The notes: generated by a model from the sequence alone, not told the origin. Positions 20,036 through 37,209 are shown, counted from the stretch's first letter. The stretch is 64,000 nucleotides of DNA from Collinsella aerofaciens (GCF_015558785.1 NZ_JADMOP010000009.1:1-64000); one strand, 5' to 3'. Numbers and translations: made by a program.

Positions 20036-20995
20036 CTACTTCCAACGAAGCAGATAGCCACCTATATCCAGGCCGGCGCCAAATCCAACGAGGGCGATGG
20101 TGTCGCCCGCATTCAGTGCGTCGGTGCGTGCCAGACGGTCAAACGCAAAGGGAATGCAGGCGCTCGAAATGTTGCCGGTCTCGCGCAGCGTTCGAACCAC
20201 GCGCTCATCTGGCACGCCGAGGCGCTTGACCGCCTGACTCAGGATTCGTTCGTTAGCCTGATGGAATACAAAATGGTCGATGTCTTCGACCGAAATGCCC
20301 GCATCGCCCGCAAGCTTATGGACCGTGTCGCAGATGGCGTTGACGCCGAACTTGAACACGCGGCGGCCATTCATGGACAGCACGCTCTTGCTATCTGCGG
20401 AAGCCTTAAACGGCGAGGTGCCGACCAGACCGGGAACGTGTAACGTCTCGACGTCGGGCGCCGTCGAAAGCTCAACGGCAAGGGGACTGTCTCCCCCAGC
20501 CCCAATCACTGCGGCGCCTGCCCCATCGCCAAAGAGCACGCAGGTGGCGCGGTCGGTCCAGTCGAGCGCGCGCGTCATCTGCTCAGCAGCAACGATAAGC
20601 ACGCGCTCGGCACGACCGCGCTCGATATAGCCCTCGGCGACATCGAGCGCAAACACGAAGCCGGCACAGGCCGCCGAGACATCGAAGGCAGGGCACGCCG
20701 CTCCTAGTCGCTCAGCAACGGCACACGCCTCAGCGGGAACAAGGTGGTCACCCGTCGTCGTCGAGCAGACGATCAGATCCAGCTGGCTCGCGTCGATTCC
20801 GGACACCTGGAGTGCCCGCTCGCTCGCCGCTACGGCAAGGTCGTCAAGTGACTCGGTGGTACAGACGTGGCGGCTCTTGATACCTGTGCGGGTAAAAATC
20901 CACTCATCCGAGGTATCGAGGAACTCAGACAGCTCGTCATTGGAAACACTGCGCTCAGGAAGCGCCGAGCCTGTTCCAAGAATCGTGAAACCCAT
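20036..20995 (-). CDS. fabH: 3-oxoacyl-ACP synthase III
   Basis: This 319-residue FabH primes fatty acid synthesis from acyl-CoA and malonyl-ACP. The catalytic triad is C110 (DVSAACAGF), H245 (FHQANER) and N275 (ETGNISSAC). The start at 20995 (MGFTILGTGSALPERS) has AAAGGAGGC upstream; an upstream in-frame ATG at 21052 is too far. It is the first gene of the fab-acc operon and faces two operator-like palindromes. Confidence 0.96.
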   Translation of the reverse strand: MGFTILGTGSALPERSVSNDELSEFLDTSDEWIFTRTGIKSRHVCTTESLDDLAVAASERALQVSGIDASQLDLIVCSTTTGDHLVPAEACAVAERLGAACPAFDVSAACAGFVFALDVAEGYIERGRAERVLIVAAEQMTRALDWTDRATCVLFGDGAGAAVIGAGGDSPLAVELSTAPDVETLHVPGLVGTSPFKASADSKSVLSMNGRRVFKFGVNAICDTVHKLAGDAGISVEDIDHFVFHQANERILSQAVKRLGVPDERVVRTLRETGNISSACIPFAFDRLARTDALNAGDTIALVGFGAGLDIGGYLLRWK

Positions 20996-21011
20996 CACTA
21001 GCCTCCTTTGA

Positions 21012-21030
21012 GTTGTTGACGTGTTTACAT
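21012..21030. promoter_or_regulatory. fab operator-like palindrome 1
   Basis: GTTGTTGACGTGTTTACAT contains the imperfect palindrome GTTGAC-GT-GTTTAC. It lies 17 bp upstream of the fabH start, downstream of the likely -10 box. Confidence 0.55.
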
Positions 21031-21059
21031 CGACCAAGAGAGGATAGCGCATTTTAGTC

Positions 21060-21078
21060 GTTGTTGACGTGTTAACAT
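21060..21078. promoter_or_regulatory. fab operator-like palindrome 2
   Basis: GTTGTTGACGTGTTAACAT matches the first site at 18 of 19 positions. The palindrome GTTGAC-GT-GTTAAC is nearly perfect. The sites are 48 bp apart and flank a TATCCT -10-like box (minus strand, 21041-21046). A repressor bound to both could control fabH and perhaps birA. Confidence 0.55.
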
Positions 21079-21171
21079 TAAATTGTCCAAATGCGACAAA
21101 GGCTTCACATTGTGTCTATCTCTCGACACCATTACGCGATTGCCTTATTAACTTAGGAGGTAGCAACCGTT

Positions 21172-21948
21172 ATGGATGCCAAATTAACGATAGTCGACGT
21201 AACCGGATCGACCAACGATGACCTGCTCGAAGCAGGAAAACAGGGAGCGCCGCACGGCACAGGACTTGCCGCCCGGGCTCAAACAGCAGGACGCGGCCGG
21301 CGCGGGCACAAGTGGGACTCAACCGTCGGCAACTTATTGCTTTCGATTGTCCTGCGCCCATGCGTTAATCCTGCAAAGTTCTCTGGTCTTGCCGCCGTCA
21401 GCGGCCTAGCGGTGCTTGAAGCACTCGAAAAGCAGGGTCTTGCAAACGAGATTCGCCTTAAATGGCCCAACGACCTTGTCGCGCGAGGACGCAAGCTCGG
21501 CGGCATTCTGGTCGAGGCCGCACGCGATAACGAAGGCAAACCTTTCGCCGTCTGCGGCATTGGCGTCAATGTGAACTATGCGCCCCAAGAGGTGCCCGAT
21601 GGCGGCCTGCCGGCAATCGGTCTCTCGGATCTCAACGAGAGCGTACCTGCCGTCGACATGCTCCTCGATGAGGTCTATCACGCAGTTATAGACGCTGCAG
21701 ATGCCTGGGCAGAGCGCCTCAACGCCAAGGAAGAAGATGCCGGTCCGCTCGCGCCCGTCCACGACGAATATATCGCCCACCTCAATTGGATTGGGGAGCA
21801 CGTTATCGCCCGTTCCCCTGCCGGCGACGAGCTGGCACGCGGCATCTTTAAAACCGTCGATGGCTTTGGTCGCGCGTGTATCGAAACGGAAGGCGGTTTG
21901 CGATCCTTCCATTTTGAGGAGGCATCGCTGCGTCCCGCGAGCGAATAG
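21172..21948 (+). CDS. birA: Biotin-[acetyl-CoA-carboxylase] ligase, no DNA-binding domain
   Basis: This 258-residue biotin protein ligase activates biotin as biotinyl-AMP and attaches it to the EAMK lysine of AccB. It shows the family's TGSTNDDLL, the ligase loop GRGRRGHKWDS and KWPNDLV. It begins directly with the catalytic domain and lacks the N-terminal helix-turn-helix of E. coli BirA, so it should be enzymatic only. It is divergent from the fab-acc operon. TAGGAGG lies seven bases before the ATG. Confidence 0.93.
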   Translation: MDAKLTIVDVTGSTNDDLLEAGKQGAPHGTGLAARAQTAGRGRRGHKWDSTVGNLLLSIVLRPCVNPAKFSGLAAVSGLAVLEALEKQGLANEIRLKWPNDLVARGRKLGGILVEAARDNEGKPFAVCGIGVNVNYAPQEVPDGGLPAIGLSDLNESVPAVDMLLDEVYHAVIDAADAWAERLNAKEEDAGPLAPVHDEYIAHLNWIGEHVIARSPAGDELARGIFKTVDGFGRACIETEGGLRSFHFEEASLRPASE

Positions 21949-22004
21949 GGCGCCACAGCCAGCCGCTCGGCAGCCTTATCCGGCGGTCCAATCCCATCAT
22001 GCTA

Positions 22005-22045
22005 AACAAAAGGGCCCCGCTACCGTAACGGCAGCGGGGCCCTTT
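22005..22045. terminator. Bidirectional terminator between birA and rpsJ
   Basis: GGGCCCCGCTACCG pairs with CGGCAGCGGGGCCC, preceded by AAACAAAA and followed by TTTAAG. It can stop birA on the plus strand and the str operon on the minus strand. Confidence 0.85.
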
Positions 22046-22064
22046 AAGCTATGAGCGATATCGC

Positions 22065-22373
22065 TTAGAGCTTGATGTCGATGTCGACGCCAGCGGGGAG
22101 GTCGAGACGCATGAGCGAATCAACGGTGCCCGAGGTGGGGTCGAGGATGTCGATGAGGCGCTTGTGAGTGCGCATCTCGAACTGCTCACGGGAGTCCTTG
22201 TTCACGTGCGGCGAGCGGATAACCGTGTACAGGTTGCGCTCGGTGGGCAGGGGGACAGGACCGGAAACGCGAGCGCCGGTCTTCTGAGCGGTCTCGACGA
22301 TGAGCTTCGCGGACTGATCGACGACCTCGTGATCATAGCCCTTGAGGCGAATGCGGATCTTCTGGGTAGCCAA
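22065..22373 (-). CDS. rpsJ: 30S ribosomal protein S10 / NusE
   Basis: This 102-residue S10 begins [21 protein letters not shown]. It acts in the 30S head and, as NusE, in antitermination with NusB. It is normally first in the S10 operon before rplC. Here it ends the rpsL-rpsG-fusA unit and is followed by a terminator, with no tuf gene between fusA and rpsJ. Confidence 0.97.
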   Translation of the reverse strand: MATQKIRIRLKGYDHEVVDQSAKLIVETAQKTGARVSGPVPLPTERNLYTVIRSPHVNKDSREQFEMRTHKRLIDILDPTSGTVDSLMRLDLPAGVDIDIKL

Positions 22374-22433
22374 CTTAAACCTCCAAAGAGTGCGAGAGAT
22401 GTTCTCGCGGATTACGTAACAGGGAGCTCGAAC

Positions 22434-24533
22434 TTAGGCGTTCTTGCTCATGACCTCGTCCACGATGGACTTGGGCGCGGGCTCATAAGAGTCGAACTGC
22501 ATCGTGTAGGATGCACGGCCCTGGGTCTGGGAGCGAAGGTCGGTAGCGTAACCGAACATCTCGCCCAGCGGCACCTTGGCACGGATGAGCTTGGTGTTCT
22601 TGCGATCCTCCATGCCCTCGATCTTGCCGCGGCGACCGGAGAGGTTGCCCATAACGTCGCCCATGTACTGCTCGGGGGTCTCGACCTCGACAGCCATGAT
22701 CGGCTCGAGCAGCTGCGGATCGGACTTCTTGAGGGCGTCCTTGATAGCCATGGAACCGGCGATCTTGAAGGCGGCCTCGGAGGAGTCGACCTCGTGGTAA
22801 GAACCGTCGAACAGGGTGACCTTAACGTCGAGGACCGGGAAGCCGGCGATAACACCGGTGTTCAGGGCCTCCTGGATGCCCTTGTCGATGGACGGGATGT
22901 ACTCCTTGGGCACGACGCCGCCGACGATAGCGTTGACGAACTCGTAGCCGAAGCCCTCCTCCATCTTCTCGAGCTTGATGACGGCATGGCCGTACTGACC
23001 GCGACCGCCGGACTGACGGACGAACTTGCCCTCAGCCTTCTCGACGTCGTGACCAGCGGTCTCGCGGTAGGCAACCTGGGGCTTACCAACGTTAGCGTCA
23101 ACCTTGAACTCACGGAGCAGACGGTCGACGATGATCTCGAGGTGCAGCTCGCCCATGCCGGCGATGATGGTCTGGCCGGTCTCGTGGTTGGTGGACACCT
23201 GGAAGGTCGGGTCCTCCTCGGCGAGCTTGGTCAGAGCCAGGGACATCTTGTCCTGCTCGGCCTTGGTCTTGGGCTCGATGGCAACGTCGATAACGGGCTT
23301 AGCGAACTCGATCTTCTCGAGGACGATCTCCTTGCCCTCGGCGCACAGGGTGTCGCCGGTGGTGGAGTTCTTGAAGCCGACGCAAGCGACGATGTCGCCG
23401 GCGGCAGCGTCGTCACGGTCGATACGCTCGGCGGCGTTCATCTCGAGGATGCGGCCGAGGCGCTCGCGCTGACCGTTGGAAGCGTTGACAACGTAGGAGC
23501 CGGACTCGGCGCGGCCGGAGTAAACGCGGACGTAGGTGAGCTTACCGACGAACGGGTCGGTCATGATCTTGAAGACCAGGCCGGAGAAGGGCTCGTCGAA
23601 GGAAGGATGACGCTGGATCTCCTCGCCGGTGTCCGGATCGGTACCGGTGACGGCCTCAACGTCGAGCGGGCTGGGCAGGTAGTCGACGACAGCGTCGAGC
23701 AGCTCCTGAACGCCCTTGTTCTTGTAGGCGGAGCCCACGAAGACGAGGTTGAGCTCGTTGGCCAGAACGCCCTTGCGCAGAGCGGCCTTAAGCTCCTCGA
23801 CGGTGAAGTCCTCCTCCATGAGGATCTTCTCCATGAGCTCGTCGTCAAAGCTGGCAGCAGCGTCAAGGAGCTCCTCGCGCTTGGTGGCAGCGATGTCGGC
23901 GAACTCAGCCGGGATCTCGTCCATCGGCTCGGGGTAGGTCATACCCTTCTCGTCGGCCTTGAAGTCCCATGCAGTCATGGTGACCAGGTCGATGACGCCC
24001 CAGAAGTTGTCCTCGGCGCCCATCGGGACCTGAGCGGCCACGGCGTTAGCGTCGAGACGATCCTTCATGGTCTCGATAGCGTTGAAGAAGTCAGCGCCCA
24101 CGCGGTCATACTTATTGATGAAGGCGATGCGGGGGACGTTGAAGGTAGAAGCCTGACGCCAAACGGTCTCAGACTGGGGCTGAACGCCGGCAACGGCGTC
24201 GAAGACGGCGACAGCGCCATCGAGGACGCGCAGGCAGCGCTCGACCTCGGCGGTGAAGTCAACGTGGCCCGGGGTGTCGATGATCTGGATGCGGTAGTCC
24301 TTACCGTCCTTGTTCCAGAAGCACGTGGTAGCAGCGGAGGTAATGGTTACGCCGCGCTCCTGCTCCTGAACCATCCAGTCCATGGTGGCAGCGCCCTCAT
24401 GGACCTCACCGATCTTGTGGGTCTTACCGGTGTAGTAAAGAATACGCTCGGTCGTGGTGGTCTTACCGGCATCGATGTGGGCCATGATGCCGATGTTACG
24501 GGTATCGGAAAGCTTGTACTTAGGCTTAGCCAT
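22434..24533 (-). CDS. fusA: Elongation factor G
   Basis: This 699-residue EF-G translocates tRNA and mRNA using GTP. The G1 motif is AHIDAGKTT (18-26), G3 is DTPGH (86-90) and G4 is NKYD (140-143), where most bacteria have NKMD. Domains II-V follow with normal length and the RGQYGHAVI segment of domain IV. It lies between rpsG and rpsJ. Confidence 0.98.
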   Translation of the reverse strand: MAKPKYKLSDTRNIGIMAHIDAGKTTTTERILYYTGKTHKIGEVHEGAATMDWMVQEQERGVTITSAATTCFWNKDGKDYRIQIIDTPGHVDFTAEVERCLRVLDGAVAVFDAVAGVQPQSETVWRQASTFNVPRIAFINKYDRVGADFFNAIETMKDRLDANAVAAQVPMGAEDNFWGVIDLVTMTAWDFKADEKGMTYPEPMDEIPAEFADIAATKREELLDAAASFDDELMEKILMEEDFTVEELKAALRKGVLANELNLVFVGSAYKNKGVQELLDAVVDYLPSPLDVEAVTGTDPDTGEEIQRHPSFDEPFSGLVFKIMTDPFVGKLTYVRVYSGRAESGSYVVNASNGQRERLGRILEMNAAERIDRDDAAAGDIVACVGFKNSTTGDTLCAEGKEIVLEKIEFAKPVIDVAIEPKTKAEQDKMSLALTKLAEEDPTFQVSTNHETGQTIIAGMGELHLEIIVDRLLREFKVDANVGKPQVAYRETAGHDVEKAEGKFVRQSGGRGQYGHAVIKLEKMEEGFGYEFVNAIVGGVVPKEYIPSIDKGIQEALNTGVIAGFPVLDVKVTLFDGSYHEVDSSEAAFKIAGSMAIKDALKKSDPQLLEPIMAVEVETPEQYMGDVMGNLSGRRGKIEGMEDRKNTKLIRAKVPLGEMFGYATDLRSQTQGRASYTMQFDSYEPAPKSIVDEVMSKNA

Positions 24534-24552
24534 GTTAGTTCCTTACCTTAAC

Positions 24553-25026
24553 TTACCAACGATAGTGAGAGAACGCGCGGTTGGCCTCGGCCATCTTGAA
24601 GACGTCCTCACGCTTCTTAACGGAAGCGCCCAGGCCGTTGGAAGCGTCGAGGATCTCGTTGGCGAGACGCTCGGCCATGGTCTTCTCCTTGCGAGCGCGG
24701 GAGAAGTTGACGATCCAGCGGATACCCAGAGCGGTGGAACGACGGGAGTTGACCTCCATCGGGACCTGATAGGTAGCGCCACCGACACGCTTGGGCTTAA
24801 CCTCGAGCGTGGGCTTGACGTTGTCCATAGCCTTCTTGAAGGTAGCGAGAGCGTCGCCACCCTCAGACTTCTCGGCAACGATCTCGAAAGCGGTGTAAAC
24901 GATGCGCTCAGCGGTGGCCTTCTTGCCGTCAAGAAGGACCTTGTTGATGAGCTGAGTCACCAGGCGGTTGTTGTAAACGGCGTCAGGCTGAACCTCACGA
25001 CGATTAGCTGCTGCACGACGCGGCAT
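24553..25026 (-). CDS. rpsG: 30S ribosomal protein S7
   Basis: This 157-residue S7 begins [20 protein letters not shown] and ends [10 protein letters not shown]. It is a primary binder of the 16S 3' domain near the E site. In E. coli it represses the str operon. It lies 19 bp before fusA. Confidence 0.98.
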   Translation of the reverse strand: MPRRAAANRREVQPDAVYNNRLVTQLINKVLLDGKKATAERIVYTAFEIVAEKSEGGDALATFKKAMDNVKPTLEVKPKRVGGATYQVPMEVNSRRSTALGIRWIVNFSRARKEKTMAERLANEILDASNGLGASVKKREDVFKMAEANRAFSHYRW

Positions 25027-25099
25027 GTGAAATCTCCTTAAGTGTCTACCGTGCGGCGCTTAGGCGGCACACGGCGAAAGTATCAAAACGTTATCTGGC

Positions 25100-25477
25100 T
25101 TATTTGGCCTTGGGGCGCTTAGCACCGTACTTGGAACGGGCCTGCATACGGTTCTGGACCGGAGCAGCGTCGTAGGCGCCACGGATGACGTGATAACGGA
25201 CACCAGGGAGGTCACGGACACGACCGCCGCGGACGAGCACGATGGAGTGCTCCTGCAGGTTGTGGCCCTCACCCGGGATGTAAGCAGTAACTTCGATGCC
25301 GTTGACAAGGCGAACACGGGCAACCTTACGAAGAGCCGAGTTCGGCTTCTTGGGGCTCGTGGTGAAGACGCGGGTGCACACGCCGCGCTTCTGGGAGTTG
25401 TGCTGCAGAGCAGCGTTCTTGGACTTCTTGGGCACGGAACGACGGCCCTGGCGAACCAGCTGGTTAATAGTAGGCAA
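25100..25477 (-). CDS. rpsL: 30S ribosomal protein S12 with natural Arg88
   Basis: This 125-residue S12 is a decoding-site protein. The length matches, and residues align with E. coli numbering without gaps through position 90. K43 (TTSPKKPNS) is retained. Position 88, normally Lys in RVKDLPGVRY, is Arg (codon CGT). Lys88Arg is a classic streptomycin-resistance substitution in other bacteria. It is first in the str operon behind a good promoter. Confidence 0.98.
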   Translation of the reverse strand: MPTINQLVRQGRRSVPKKSKNAALQHNSQKRGVCTRVFTTSPKKPNSALRKVARVRLVNGIEVTAYIPGEGHNLQEHSIVLVRGGRVRDLPGVRYHVIRGAYDAAPVQNRMQARSKYGAKRPKAK

Positions 25478-25570
25478 AGCGTACTCCTTCTCGAATGATT
25501 CCAGCTTTCTGTAAAGTGCAACGGCTTGAATCGAGGGGTCAGCATCCCCCTACGAAACACGCAGTTCGAT

Positions 25571-25599
25571 AGGATACGTGGCGTTAGCTGTGCCGTCAA
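25571..25599 (-). promoter_or_regulatory. Probable str operon promoter
   Basis: On the minus strand TTGACG (25594-25599) and TATCCT (25571-25576) are separated by exactly 17 bp, about 95 bp upstream of rpsL. Confidence 0.65.
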
Positions 25600-25685
25600 C
25601 AGACCACGCCGCCGGGCGTATCCCAAAATTAGCACATTTCCGCAAAGCCTACACAAAAGGAATCCCTTTCTGTGCGCGGGGGTGG

Positions 25686-25820
25686 ATTCCCGGACCGGGC
25701 GGCGCGGGGGTTAAGTTTGCTGCTCTACAGTCCTGACTCGCACGGAGAGCACATTAAGTGCTCTCCGGCTCGTGCGGAACTCGCGACAAACTTAAGCCGC
25801 CGGCCGCCCGGGCCGGGAAT
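25686..25820. repeat. Long covarying hairpin element, copy 2
   Basis: Arms 25686-25718 and 25788-25820 pair at about 28 of 33 positions. Their outer part (ATTCCCGG, CCGGGCGGC) is unrelated to copy 1 at 8409-8573. The core is shared: TTAAGTTTGCTGCTCTACAG, TCCTG, the ATTAA apex, then GTGCGGAACTCGCGACAAAC and TTAA. The apical stem differs by a compensating pair, GGAGAGCAC/GTGCTCTCC here against GGAAAGCAC/GTGCTTTCC there. It lies between the anti-sigma gene and the str promoter, the same relative position as copy 1. Confidence 0.85.
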
Positions 25821-25849
25821 CCGACGTGCTCGGCGGGGCAACGCTACCC

Positions 25850-25882
25850 GCCAAAAAGGGACAGGTTTATTTTGTTCGGTTT
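25850..25882. repeat. GGGACAGG motif, copy c (degenerate stem)
   Basis: CCAAAAAGGGACAGGTTTAT (25851-25870) and the following TTTGTTCGGTTTTATCTG match the copy at 59451 closely, but the 3' stem arm (TTGTTCGG) has decayed and pairs poorly. It lies within the 524-bp gap between rpsL and the anti-sigma gene. Confidence 0.6.
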
Positions 25883-25965
25883 TATCTGGTGAAACGTCGC
25901 GCTCCAGCGGTAATCTGCTCTCATCTGACGCATGGAAATCGGCGGCGTTTCCATTTAACGCAAAA

Positions 25966-25996
25966 GAGGCCGCTTCCCCTAGTAGGAAGCGGCCTC
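25966..25996 (-). terminator. Terminator after anti-sigma gene
   Basis: On the minus strand GAGGCCGCTTCC pairs with GGAAGCGGCCTC, followed by TTTTG. Confidence 0.75.
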
Positions 25997-26001
25997 AGAC
26001 C

Positions 26002-27078
26002 TTACGAATAGACGATGGTAAAGGGTACTTTTGTTTCGGTCTCCCCTGTTGACGTGCACCTCGTGCCCTCAAGCGTTACTGAGACCACTTGTTCGACATC
26101 AATCAACTTCGTTGGCACCCAGATGTTCTCTCCGCTATTGCGCCCATAAGAAAAATATAAGTTGAACACCCCTGCGTCGTCATCTTCGATAATCTGCTCC
26201 GATCCATCCTTGTAGCTGACGGTCAGCTTATTATCAACTGCTTCATAGCCCAAATCATCGATGTGCGTCTGGATGGAAAACGGGCTAATCTCAAGAGGCG
26301 AGTCACCGGAGCGGAGTTCCTTTGTATCGACGTACGCTCCAATATTGAACTCGGGTGTCGACGCCTCAAACCGCCTCGCACTCTCACCTTCACCCTCGGT
26401 CCAGTGGATATTCCAGGTGACCGCATGTTGCAAATCTCGCTCGCGATCCATAGCGGCAAAGTACATCGTGCCATTAATGACAGTATCGCTTGCTGTGTCC
26501 TTATCAATTGTGCTGCGTGTGTCAGGCCATTCCTCGCCGAACTTCATATCGGGCGTGCCGATGCCCTGTTCTTCTTCACCATAGAGAACAAGTTCGCCAA
26601 TCTCTGCTGCTGGCTTGTAGTAGTTAACTCCATTTGGATTGGACAACGTAAACGTCACGGCTCCGCAGCCGTTTTGGTCGATTGCCATCTCATGGATATC
26701 AAGCGTATAGCCGTTACCCTCGACGGACAGATTAACCTTCTGGACTGTGCCCTCCAGGCTTTGGGGCGCGATGCCATCGCCAAACTCTCTGGTGTAGGTA
26801 TATTTAGTTCCCGATGAGCCGCCGTTGGTCCAGGTAATGGAATCCCCGTTGCCGTGGTTTCCCCAGGCTGAGGCAAAATAGCTGGAATTGACAACGGCGT
26901 AGGCGACCCCTCCGGTCGCCAACACTCCGGCAAGACATCCGATAACCGCAACATAGAGGGGCTTAGCATGACCCCTTTTGCGAAGCGGCTCGCCTTCAGC
27001 TGCATTAAGAACGCGATCTGCAAGATTGCTATCGGCTTGGATGGACTCGAAGGCCTGCTTGATTTGATTGGATTTCAC
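26002..27078 (-). CDS. Membrane-anchored anti-sigma factor-like protein
   Basis: This 358-residue protein has a short charged cytoplasmic N-terminus (about 1-40) and one membrane segment at about 41-63 (LYVAVIGCLAGVLATGGVAYAVV). An extracytoplasmic domain of about 290 residues is rich in beta-type sequence, like the DUF4179 type of anti-sigma partner. Its start lies 50 bp inside the sigma gene, a coupling typical of sigma/anti-sigma pairs. The signal it senses is unknown. I infer the role mainly from context and topology. Confidence 0.7.
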   Translation of the reverse strand: MKSNQIKQAFESIQADSNLADRVLNAAEGEPLRKRGHAKPLYVAVIGCLAGVLATGGVAYAVVNSSYFASAWGNHGNGDSITWTNGGSSGTKYTYTREFGDGIAPQSLEGTVQKVNLSVEGNGYTLDIHEMAIDQNGCGAVTFTLSNPNGVNYYKPAAEIGELVLYGEEEQGIGTPDMKFGEEWPDTRSTIDKDTASDTVINGTMYFAAMDRERDLQHAVTWNIHWTEGEGESARRFEASTPEFNIGAYVDTKELRSGDSPLEISPFSIQTHIDDLGYEAVDNKLTVSYKDGSEQIIEDDDAGVFNLYFSYGRNSGENIWVPTKLIDVEQVVSVTLEGTRCTSTGETETKVPFTIVYS

Positions 27079-27547
27079 GGTCGCCCTCCTCTAGGATGAA
27101 TTTGAGCTTCGATCGACCGCGAGCTAAACGCGTTCGAACGGTCGCGGCTGGTACATGCAACAACTCGGCAATCTCTGAGGTCGAAAAGCCTAGATAGTAA
27201 TAGAGCACGATGGGAACACGGAATCGTTCCGGAAGTCGCATAACGTCTGACAGGACCACCTTGGTCTCATCCTGCGCTGCCGAGAGTGAATCGGCCAAGT
27301 TCTCAATATCCTCTATGCGCCTCCATGGCTTTCGAAAGAGCGATTTGCATTCATTGATCGTGACCCGAATAAGCCAGCGACGAAGATGCTCCCAACTTTC
27401 AAAGTGTCCATCGCTTTTGAGCAACTTAAGAAAGACATCTTGGGCAACATCGTCGGCATCGGCACGATCGCGTAGGTACGTCAATGCGATCCGAAACACG
27501 ACATCCCGGTAATCTTCGACCGCCTGTCTAAATGCTTGTTCTTCCAT
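27029..27547 (-). CDS. ECF-type RNA polymerase sigma factor
   Basis: This 172-residue sigma-70 family protein of the extracytoplasmic-function class has region 2 (YRDVVFRIALTYLRDRADADDVAQDVFLKLL) and region 4 (RFRVPIVLYYYLGFSTSEIAELLHVPAATVRTRLARGRSKL). It has no region 1.1 or 3. The start at 27547 (MEEQAFRQ) has GGGAGGTGATT upstream; an in-frame ATG about 100 bp earlier has no ribosome binding site. It overlaps the anti-sigma gene by 50 bp. Confidence 0.9.
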   Translation of the reverse strand: MEEQAFRQAVEDYRDVVFRIALTYLRDRADADDVAQDVFLKLLKSDGHFESWEHLRRWLIRVTINECKSLFRKPWRRIEDIENLADSLSAAQDETKVVLSDVMRLPERFRVPIVLYYYLGFSTSEIAELLHVPAATVRTRLARGRSKLKFILEEGDREIQSNQAGLRVHPSR

Positions 27548-27639
27548 AATCACCTCCCGGTGATGCTGATGTTTCTTGCTGAGGCCCTCACCATAGATAC
27601 GCTTTGACCGAACGAAATGTTTCAAATTCAAGCAGGAAT

Positions 27640-27676
27640 AACCTACCAAAATAAACCTGTCCCTTTTTGGTAGGTT
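27640..27676. repeat. GGGACAGG-loop hairpin, copy d (minus orientation)
   Basis: AACCTACCAAAA (27640-27651) pairs perfectly over 12 bp with TTTTGGTAGGTT (27665-27676). On the minus strand the loop carries AGGGACAGGTTTA, the same text as the copy at 59451. Confidence 0.75.
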
Positions 27677-27686
27677 TTCTTCAACA

Positions 27687-27723
27687 AAAAAGACCCGCTC
27701 CCCTGTTGGGAAGCGGGTCTTTG
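27687..27723 (-). terminator. Terminator after rpoC
   Basis: On the minus strand AAGACCCGCTTCCC pairs with GGGGAGCGGGTCTT, followed by TTTTG. It ends the rpoBC transcript. Confidence 0.85.
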
Positions 27724-27748
27724 GAAGGACGGTTAACGTACTAGGAAA

Positions 27749-35722
<7,974 letters not shown>

Positions 35723-35795
35723 CAGGTTTTTCCTCCTTCACGGAAATGCTCGGTGGGTTGGCGAGGCATAGCTTCGCCAGTTATCGCAACCTAAT

Positions 35796-35823
35796 AGTTT
35801 ATCAGGTACCGACCGTTGGGCAA
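35796..35823 (-). promoter_or_regulatory. Probable rpoBC promoter
   Basis: On the minus strand TTGCCC (35818-35823) and TAAACT (35796-35801) are 16 bp apart, about 74 bp before rpoB. It implies that rpoBC has its own promoter downstream of galU. Confidence 0.5.
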
Positions 35824-35960
35824 GAAAAGCCTTGACGCGATTGAGTTTTTGGAGTAGCAAAGTTTTTCGACAGAAAACACGCAGGTAGATGTATATGTAT
35901 CGAACATCTGTTCATATATTTTCTGTGAACAGAGAGCCGGCAATCGCAGCTCTTATAAAA

Positions 35961-35991
35961 AACGGGCGCGAACCGAGGTCCGCGCCCGTAA
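35961..35991 (-). terminator. Terminator after galU
   Basis: On the minus strand ACGGGCGCGGAC pairs with GTTCGCGCCCGT, followed by TTTTTAT. It separates galU from rpoB. Confidence 0.85.
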
Positions 35992-36009
35992 ATGTCGATG
36001 CCCGAAGGC

Positions 36010-36918
36010 TTACTTGCGCATCAATCCGCCGCGCTCGTCGATGGCGTCCCAGAAGGCGCTGGCAAAGCGAGGATCGCTTGCGGCCATGAGGGCGTTGGTG
36101 GCCATCCAGCCAGACGGGGTGCCGGTGTCGTAGCCCGACAGCGGGTCGATAACGACAGCGTACATAGCCTCGCGATCGAGCGAGCGGGCCATGGCGTCGG
36201 TCAGCTGGATCTCGCCGCCCTTACCGGCCTGCTGATCGGCCAGCAGGCCCATGACCAGCGGGCTCAGCAGGTAGCGACCGACGATGTACAGGTTGGACGG
36301 AGCCGCCTCGGGAGCGGGCTTCTCAACCAGGCCGCCGATGCGCCAGACAGCGCCCGGCTCTGCATCGGCAACGTCCTCGGCACCCTCGAGCGAACCGACG
36401 CGCTCGCCGGCGATAACGCCGTAGCGGCTGGCTTCCTCGGGTGAGCAAGCAGCGACGGCGATAACCGAAGCGCCACCGTACTCCTTGGAAACGGCGAGCA
36501 TCTTGTCGCAGATGTCGCGGTTAGGCACAACGTAGTCGCCCAGAAGAACCAGGAAGTTCTCCCCTGCCACGGCGTCGGCAGCAGAGCGAATAGCATGGCC
36601 GAGGCCCTTGGGCTCGTACTGATAACGGAAGTCGACCGGCATACCGCCAGCGTGGGCGACGGCATCGGCATAGGCGTTCTTGCCGCGCTCGCGCAGCAGG
36701 TTCTCGAGCGAGCGATCGGGCTGGAAGTAGTTCAGTAGCTCGGGCTTACCGGGAGAAGTAACGATGATGGCATCGTCGACTTCCTCGGGGTCGAGCGCCT
36801 CCTCGACGACGTACTGAATGACGGGCTTGTCGAGCACCGGCAGCATCTCTTTGGGCGTGCACTTGGTGCCAGGCAGAAAACGCGTGCCAAGACCGGCGGC
36901 GGGGATGATTGCCTTCAT
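36010..36918 (-). CDS. galU: UTP--glucose-1-phosphate uridylyltransferase
   Basis: This 302-residue nucleotidyltransferase makes UDP-glucose from UTP and glucose-1-phosphate, for envelope glycans and galactose use. The N-terminal signature is GLGTRFLPGTKCTPKEMLPV. LGDYVVPN and GGEIQLTDAM are also typical of GalU. The start at 36918 (MKAIIPAAG) has AAAGGATC upstream. It sits between rplJL and rpoBC, bounded by its own promoter and terminator. Confidence 0.93.
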   Translation of the reverse strand: MKAIIPAAGLGTRFLPGTKCTPKEMLPVLDKPVIQYVVEEALDPEEVDDAIIVTSPGKPELLNYFQPDRSLENLLRERGKNAYADAVAHAGGMPVDFRYQYEPKGLGHAIRSAADAVAGENFLVLLGDYVVPNRDICDKMLAVSKEYGGASVIAVAACSPEEASRYGVIAGERVGSLEGAEDVADAEPGAVWRIGGLVEKPAPEAAPSNLYIVGRYLLSPLVMGLLADQQAGKGGEIQLTDAMARSLDREAMYAVVIDPLSGYDTGTPSGWMATNALMAASDPRFASAFWDAIDERGGLMRK

Positions 36919-37014
36919 GTTATTCAAAGATCCTTTCGCAGGCGCAAAAGCGCCCCATGCGTGCGGCACACAGCCGCAGACCAAATTGCGATACCTAAGC
37001 ATCTTACCGCTGGA

Positions 37015-37042
37015 ACTATATGTCGCTACAAGGCAGAGACAA
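37015..37042 (-). promoter_or_regulatory. Probable galU promoter
   Basis: On the minus strand TTGTCT (37037-37042) and TATAGT (37015-37020) are 16 bp apart, about 97 bp before galU. The remainder of the 36919-37232 gap is AT-richer and has no gene beyond this and the rplL terminator. Confidence 0.6.
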
Positions 37043-37173
37043 TTCTTCAGCAGGTCAACGCAAATTATTGCTCGAATGGTGCAATTTTATTGCCCAACGG
37101 CAGGGCGCCCGATACGACGCAAATCACAAAATATGGCAGTTTGGGCAACCGATGCCGAGGGACCGAAAAACAA

Positions 37174-37209
37174 AAAAGACGGGGCTCGCAATGCGAACCC
37201 CGTCTTTAA
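37174..37209 (-). terminator. Terminator after rplL
   Basis: On the minus strand AAGACGGGGTTCGC pairs with GCGAGCCCCGTCTT, followed by TTTTG. In many bacteria the rplJL transcript reads on into rpoBC; here it is closed before galU. Confidence 0.85.

Noticed and set aside
22164..24551. A 795-residue plus-strand frame over fusA, and similar long frames over accDA and the ribosomal genes
   Set aside because: Same codon-bias effect. No ribosome binding site or recognisable domain.
27029..27078. Sequencing error causing the 50-bp overlap of sigma and anti-sigma genes
   Set aside because: Both proteins have complete, sensible ends. Overlap is common for such pairs and supports coupled translation.
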